Shown: piece by piece, positions 5,143-6,347 of the stretch
How positions within the stretch are numbered: the first letter of the stretch is position 1
Layout of the letters: each line of letters starts with the position of its first letter
Assembly: GCA_903858555.1 (NCBI GenBank)
Contig: CAIOJG010000084.1
Coordinates: 1-6,347, forward strand
Reading direction: 5' to 3'
Source: Candidatus Magasanikiibacteriota bacterium
Lineage (GTDB): Bacteria; Patescibacteriota; Patescibacteriia; Magasanikbacterales; GWA2-37-8
DNA: 6,347 nucleotides
Position numbers and translations under genes: made by a program
Notes under the pieces: model-generated
Database searches by the model: none
What the model saw: the letters and a program-made list of their open reading frames with translations, nothing else
What the model was told of the DNA's origin: nothing

Positions 5143-5277
5143 CAAACCAGCCGAGAGAAGCGAAAAGGCGCCGACCATGACCAGTGGCCATTGGACTTTC
5201 GCGTATTTCCACGCCTCGTCCACCATCAACACTGCAATCAGAGCCCGCTTTCCCCAAACCGTAGCTGTGAAACCCAT
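5113..5277 (-). CDS. Small (54-residue) putative membrane protein, unknown function
   Basis: The frame runs ATG (5277-5275) to TGA (5115-5113) and encodes MGFTATVWGK...LRGCAHR. Residues about 30-49 (WPLVMVGAFSLLSAGLCGL) are hydrophobic enough for one membrane helix. A shorter hydrophobic stretch, ALIAVLMV (12-19), lies earlier, and the C-terminus has two cysteines and ends in basic residues. I do not recognise a family. Support for a real gene comes from the signals around it: a near-consensus promoter at 5320-5348, the strongest SD in the window (GGGGGAG, about 6 nt before the ATG) and a terminator hairpin after it. The segment is clearly GC-richer than its neighbours, which may mean acquisition from elsewhere. 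The GC-rich transcript could instead be a structured RNA, but the SD argues for translation. A TTG-started frame in the same region was judged weaker. Confidence 0.6.
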   Translation of the reverse strand: MGFTATVWGKRALIAVLMVDEAWKYAKVQWPLVMVGAFSLLSAGLCGLRGCAHR

Positions 5278-5282
5278 GGCAA

Positions 5283-5290
5283 TCTCCCCC
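5283..5290 (-). promoter_or_regulatory. Strong Shine-Dalgarno for the 54-residue gene, next to a GCGC hairpin
   Basis: The minus strand reads GGGGGAGA at 5290-5283, about 5 nt from the ATG at 5277. This is the only strong SD in the window and decides the start. Just upstream, GCGC (5305-5302) and GCGC (5295-5292) can form a small hairpin that may affect access to it. Confidence 0.7.
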
Positions 5291-5319
5291 TGCGCATCAA
5301 AGCGCTTAAATCAGGTCAA

Positions 5320-5348
5320 AATATATCACAAAAACATTCAAAAGTCAA
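5320..5348 (-). promoter_or_regulatory. Promoter of the 54-residue gene
   Basis: The minus strand has a -35 TTGACT (5348-5343) and a -10 TATATT (5325-5320), each 5 of 6 matches to consensus, with a 17-bp spacer. Transcription would start near 5313, leaving a leader of about 36 nt. It is arranged back to back with the promoter of the MBL-fold gene. Confidence 0.75.
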
Positions 5349-5371
5349 TCCGTCCAGCCCGGATTTTCCCC

Positions 5372-5400
5372 TTGCTACCATATACATAATATGATATAAT
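5372..5400 (+). promoter_or_regulatory. Promoter of the MBL-fold operon, extended -10
   Basis: A perfect TATAAT (5395-5400) is preceded by TGA, giving an extended -10 (TGn). The -35 TTGCTA (5372-5377) lies 17 bp upstream. Transcription would start near 5407, about 40 nt before the ATG at 5448. Confidence 0.75.
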
Positions 5401-5447
5401 TTTTTTAGTTTTTAACGGATAAAAAATAAGATTAATTTAGACAAAAT

Positions 5448-6059
5448 ATGCATATTTCCTGGATTGGACAAACCTGCGTACGCTTACAAACCAAAAATGG
5501 CGATGAGGATATCACGGTGATTATTGACGGCTACAAACCGGCGGTTGGCGATTTTCCACGCAGTTTTTCACCGCAAATCGCTCTTTACTCCCATGGCGAA
5601 GAAGATACCACGACCTTATCCCAAGAACCTTTCATTTTCTCTTCGTCTGGCGAATGCGAAGTCAAAGGGGTAATGTGTTATTCTTTTCCAACCGCCGATG
5701 GTCAAGTTTTCAAAATCAATAGTGAAAATATGAACTTGGTACATTTGGGAAAAATTACCAAAAAACTCAGTAACGAAGTTTTAGAAAAATTGGGTACGCC
5801 CGATGTATTATTCATACCGGTCGGTGGTGGCAAAGAATATTTGTCGGCAGCGGACGCCGCGGAGATGGTCACTGCCATGGAACCACGCATCGTAATTCCG
5901 ATGGCCTACCAATGTGATACCGATCCAAAAGCCGGAGCGCTTTCAGATTTTGTAAAAGTTTTGGGATTGAAGGCCGACGTTACCGATAAAAAAATAATTT
6001 TGAAAAAGAAAGATTTACCAACCGAAACTAAATTCATGGTTTTAGAAAAAAATTATTAA
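5448..6059 (+). CDS. MBL-fold (UlaG/COG2220-type) protein with degenerate metal site
   Basis: The 203-residue protein follows the pattern of small metallo-beta-lactamase-fold hydrolases: an opening ISWIGQTCVRL (3-13), strand IDGYKP (26-31), SGECEVKGV (67-75, matching the usual GPGEYEVKGV), VHLGK (98-102), DVLFIPVGG (119-127) and PRIVIPMAY (146-154). In active relatives HxHxDH and a late HY bind the metals. Here the first motif is H49-G-E-E-D53-T, keeping H49 and D53 but with Glu and Thr for two histidines, and the late motif is MAY, with Ala153 for His. H99 is kept. The fold call is firm but metal hydrolysis is doubtful; a binding or structural role is possible. The ATG at 5448 gives the expected N-terminal strand and no SD is visible. 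It is followed after 3 nt by a membrane-protein gene, so the two form an operon. Confidence 0.85.
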   Translation: MHISWIGQTCVRLQTKNGDEDITVIIDGYKPAVGDFPRSFSPQIALYSHGEEDTTTLSQEPFIFSSSGECEVKGVMCYSFPTADGQVFKINSENMNLVHLGKITKKLSNEVLEKLGTPDVLFIPVGGGKEYLSAADAAEMVTAMEPRIVIPMAYQCDTDPKAGALSDFVKVLGLKADVTDKKIILKKKDLPTETKFMVLEKNY

Positions 6060-6062
6060 AAT

Positions 6063-6347
6063 ATGCCTGTCAAAAAAGGGGGCAAAAAAAAGAAACCGGC
6101 CGCTAAGAAACACGAATTTAAACAGATGCCGAGTCTGGTCATCAATAATATTCGTTTGACCAAACCACAAATCGAACCGACTAAACCAGAAGAGCCAACA
6201 CCAACTATAAACCGACCAACATCCGAACAGACACAAATCACCGCCACATCTTTAAGTCTGCGTGAAAAATTTTTACAAGATCAAAGCGCTCGTGAAAAAA
6301 AGATTTCCGCTTGGCTCTGGATTGGGATGACAGCGATGATTGTGTTA
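6063..6347 (+). CDS. Lysine-rich N-terminus of a membrane-anchored protein (cut by right edge)
   Basis: The frame is open from the ATG at 6063 to the end of the window (95 codons), so the C-terminus is missing. It starts MPVKKGGKKKKPAAKKH, strongly basic. Next comes a polar, proline- and threonine-rich linker (about 35-65; TKPQIEPTKPEEPTP) that is probably disordered. A charged stretch (LREKFLQDQSAREKK, about 70-84) and the start of a hydrophobic helix (AWLWIGMTAMIVL, 86 onward) follow. This fits a single-pass or multi-pass membrane protein with a cytosolic, nucleic-acid- or membrane-binding N-terminal tail. I do not recognise the family. It begins 3 nt after the MBL-fold stop and has no SD, so it is probably co-transcribed and translationally coupled with that gene. 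Confidence 0.75.
   Translation, partial: MPVKKGGKKKKPAAKKHEFKQMPSLVINNIRLTKPQIEPTKPEEPTPTINRPTSEQTQITATSLSLREKFLQDQSAREKKISAWLWIGMTAMIVL

Noticed and set aside
5181..5194. CCAGTGGCCATTGG near-palindrome
   Set aside because: It lies inside the 54-residue coding frame and has one mismatched pair, so it is probably incidental.
5054..5257. 67-residue minus-strand frame overlapping the 54-residue gene
   Set aside because: It begins at a TTG without an SD and runs into the terminator stem. The overlapping ATG frame has a strong SD at the right distance.
5113..5313. GC-rich segment as RNase P RNA, SRP RNA, 6S RNA or tmRNA
   Set aside because: GC-rich islands in AT-rich genomes are often RNA genes, but I found none of the conserved cores of these families. 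Only a short GAAAGTCC match to the RNase P P4 region was seen. An unknown structured RNA is not excluded.
5005..5394. 129-residue plus-strand open frame across the small-gene region
   Set aside because: It passes through the terminator hairpin and both promoters, has a non-ATG start without an SD, and its composition is not protein-like.

Overview
The window looks like chromosomal DNA of an AT-rich, small-genome bacterium. The gene style suggests Patescibacteria (Candidate Phyla Radiation): compact genes, mostly no Shine-Dalgarno (SD) sequence, a four-domain S1 protein, a lysine-rich membrane protein and large AT-rich intergenic hairpins. That placement is inference, since no rRNA or other taxonomic marker is present. 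Sigma70-type promoters with a 17-bp spacer are easy to see in front of most transcription units.

Layout, left to right. Positions 1-195 (minus) hold the N-terminus of a membrane protein that runs off the left edge. Positions 259-449 form an almost perfect 190-nt hairpin separating it from ftsH (449-2290, minus), the membrane AAA+ zinc protease. Upstream on the same strand is a two-gene operon: a LexA/UmuD-like S24 self-cleaving repressor (2740-3474), then, 5 nt downstream, a MazF/PemK-family toxin (2405-2734). Its promoter carries a dyad that overlaps the -10 box. A clean intrinsic terminator (3593-3622) ends the next minus-strand gene, an S1-domain protein of rpsA type with four S1 repeats (3634-4797). 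The S1 gene has a consensus promoter about 180 nt upstream, so it has a long structured leader containing a possible attenuator.

From 5019 to 5350 lies a short minus-strand unit: a promoter, a strong SD, a 54-residue putative membrane protein (5113-5277) and a long terminator hairpin. It is GC-richer than its surroundings. A divergent promoter with an extended -10 then drives a plus-strand operon: an MBL-fold protein of UlaG/COG2220 type whose metal ligands are partly lost (5448-6059), and 3 nt later a lysine-rich membrane-anchored protein cut by the right edge (6063-6347).

Housekeeping functions here are protein quality control (FtsH) and translation (S1). The most unusual part is the S24 repressor-MazF pair. 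In it, a DNA-damage-type self-cleaving repressor sits where an antitoxin normally would, and it carries an extra C-terminal tail. This suggests a stress-coupled toxin-antitoxin module.
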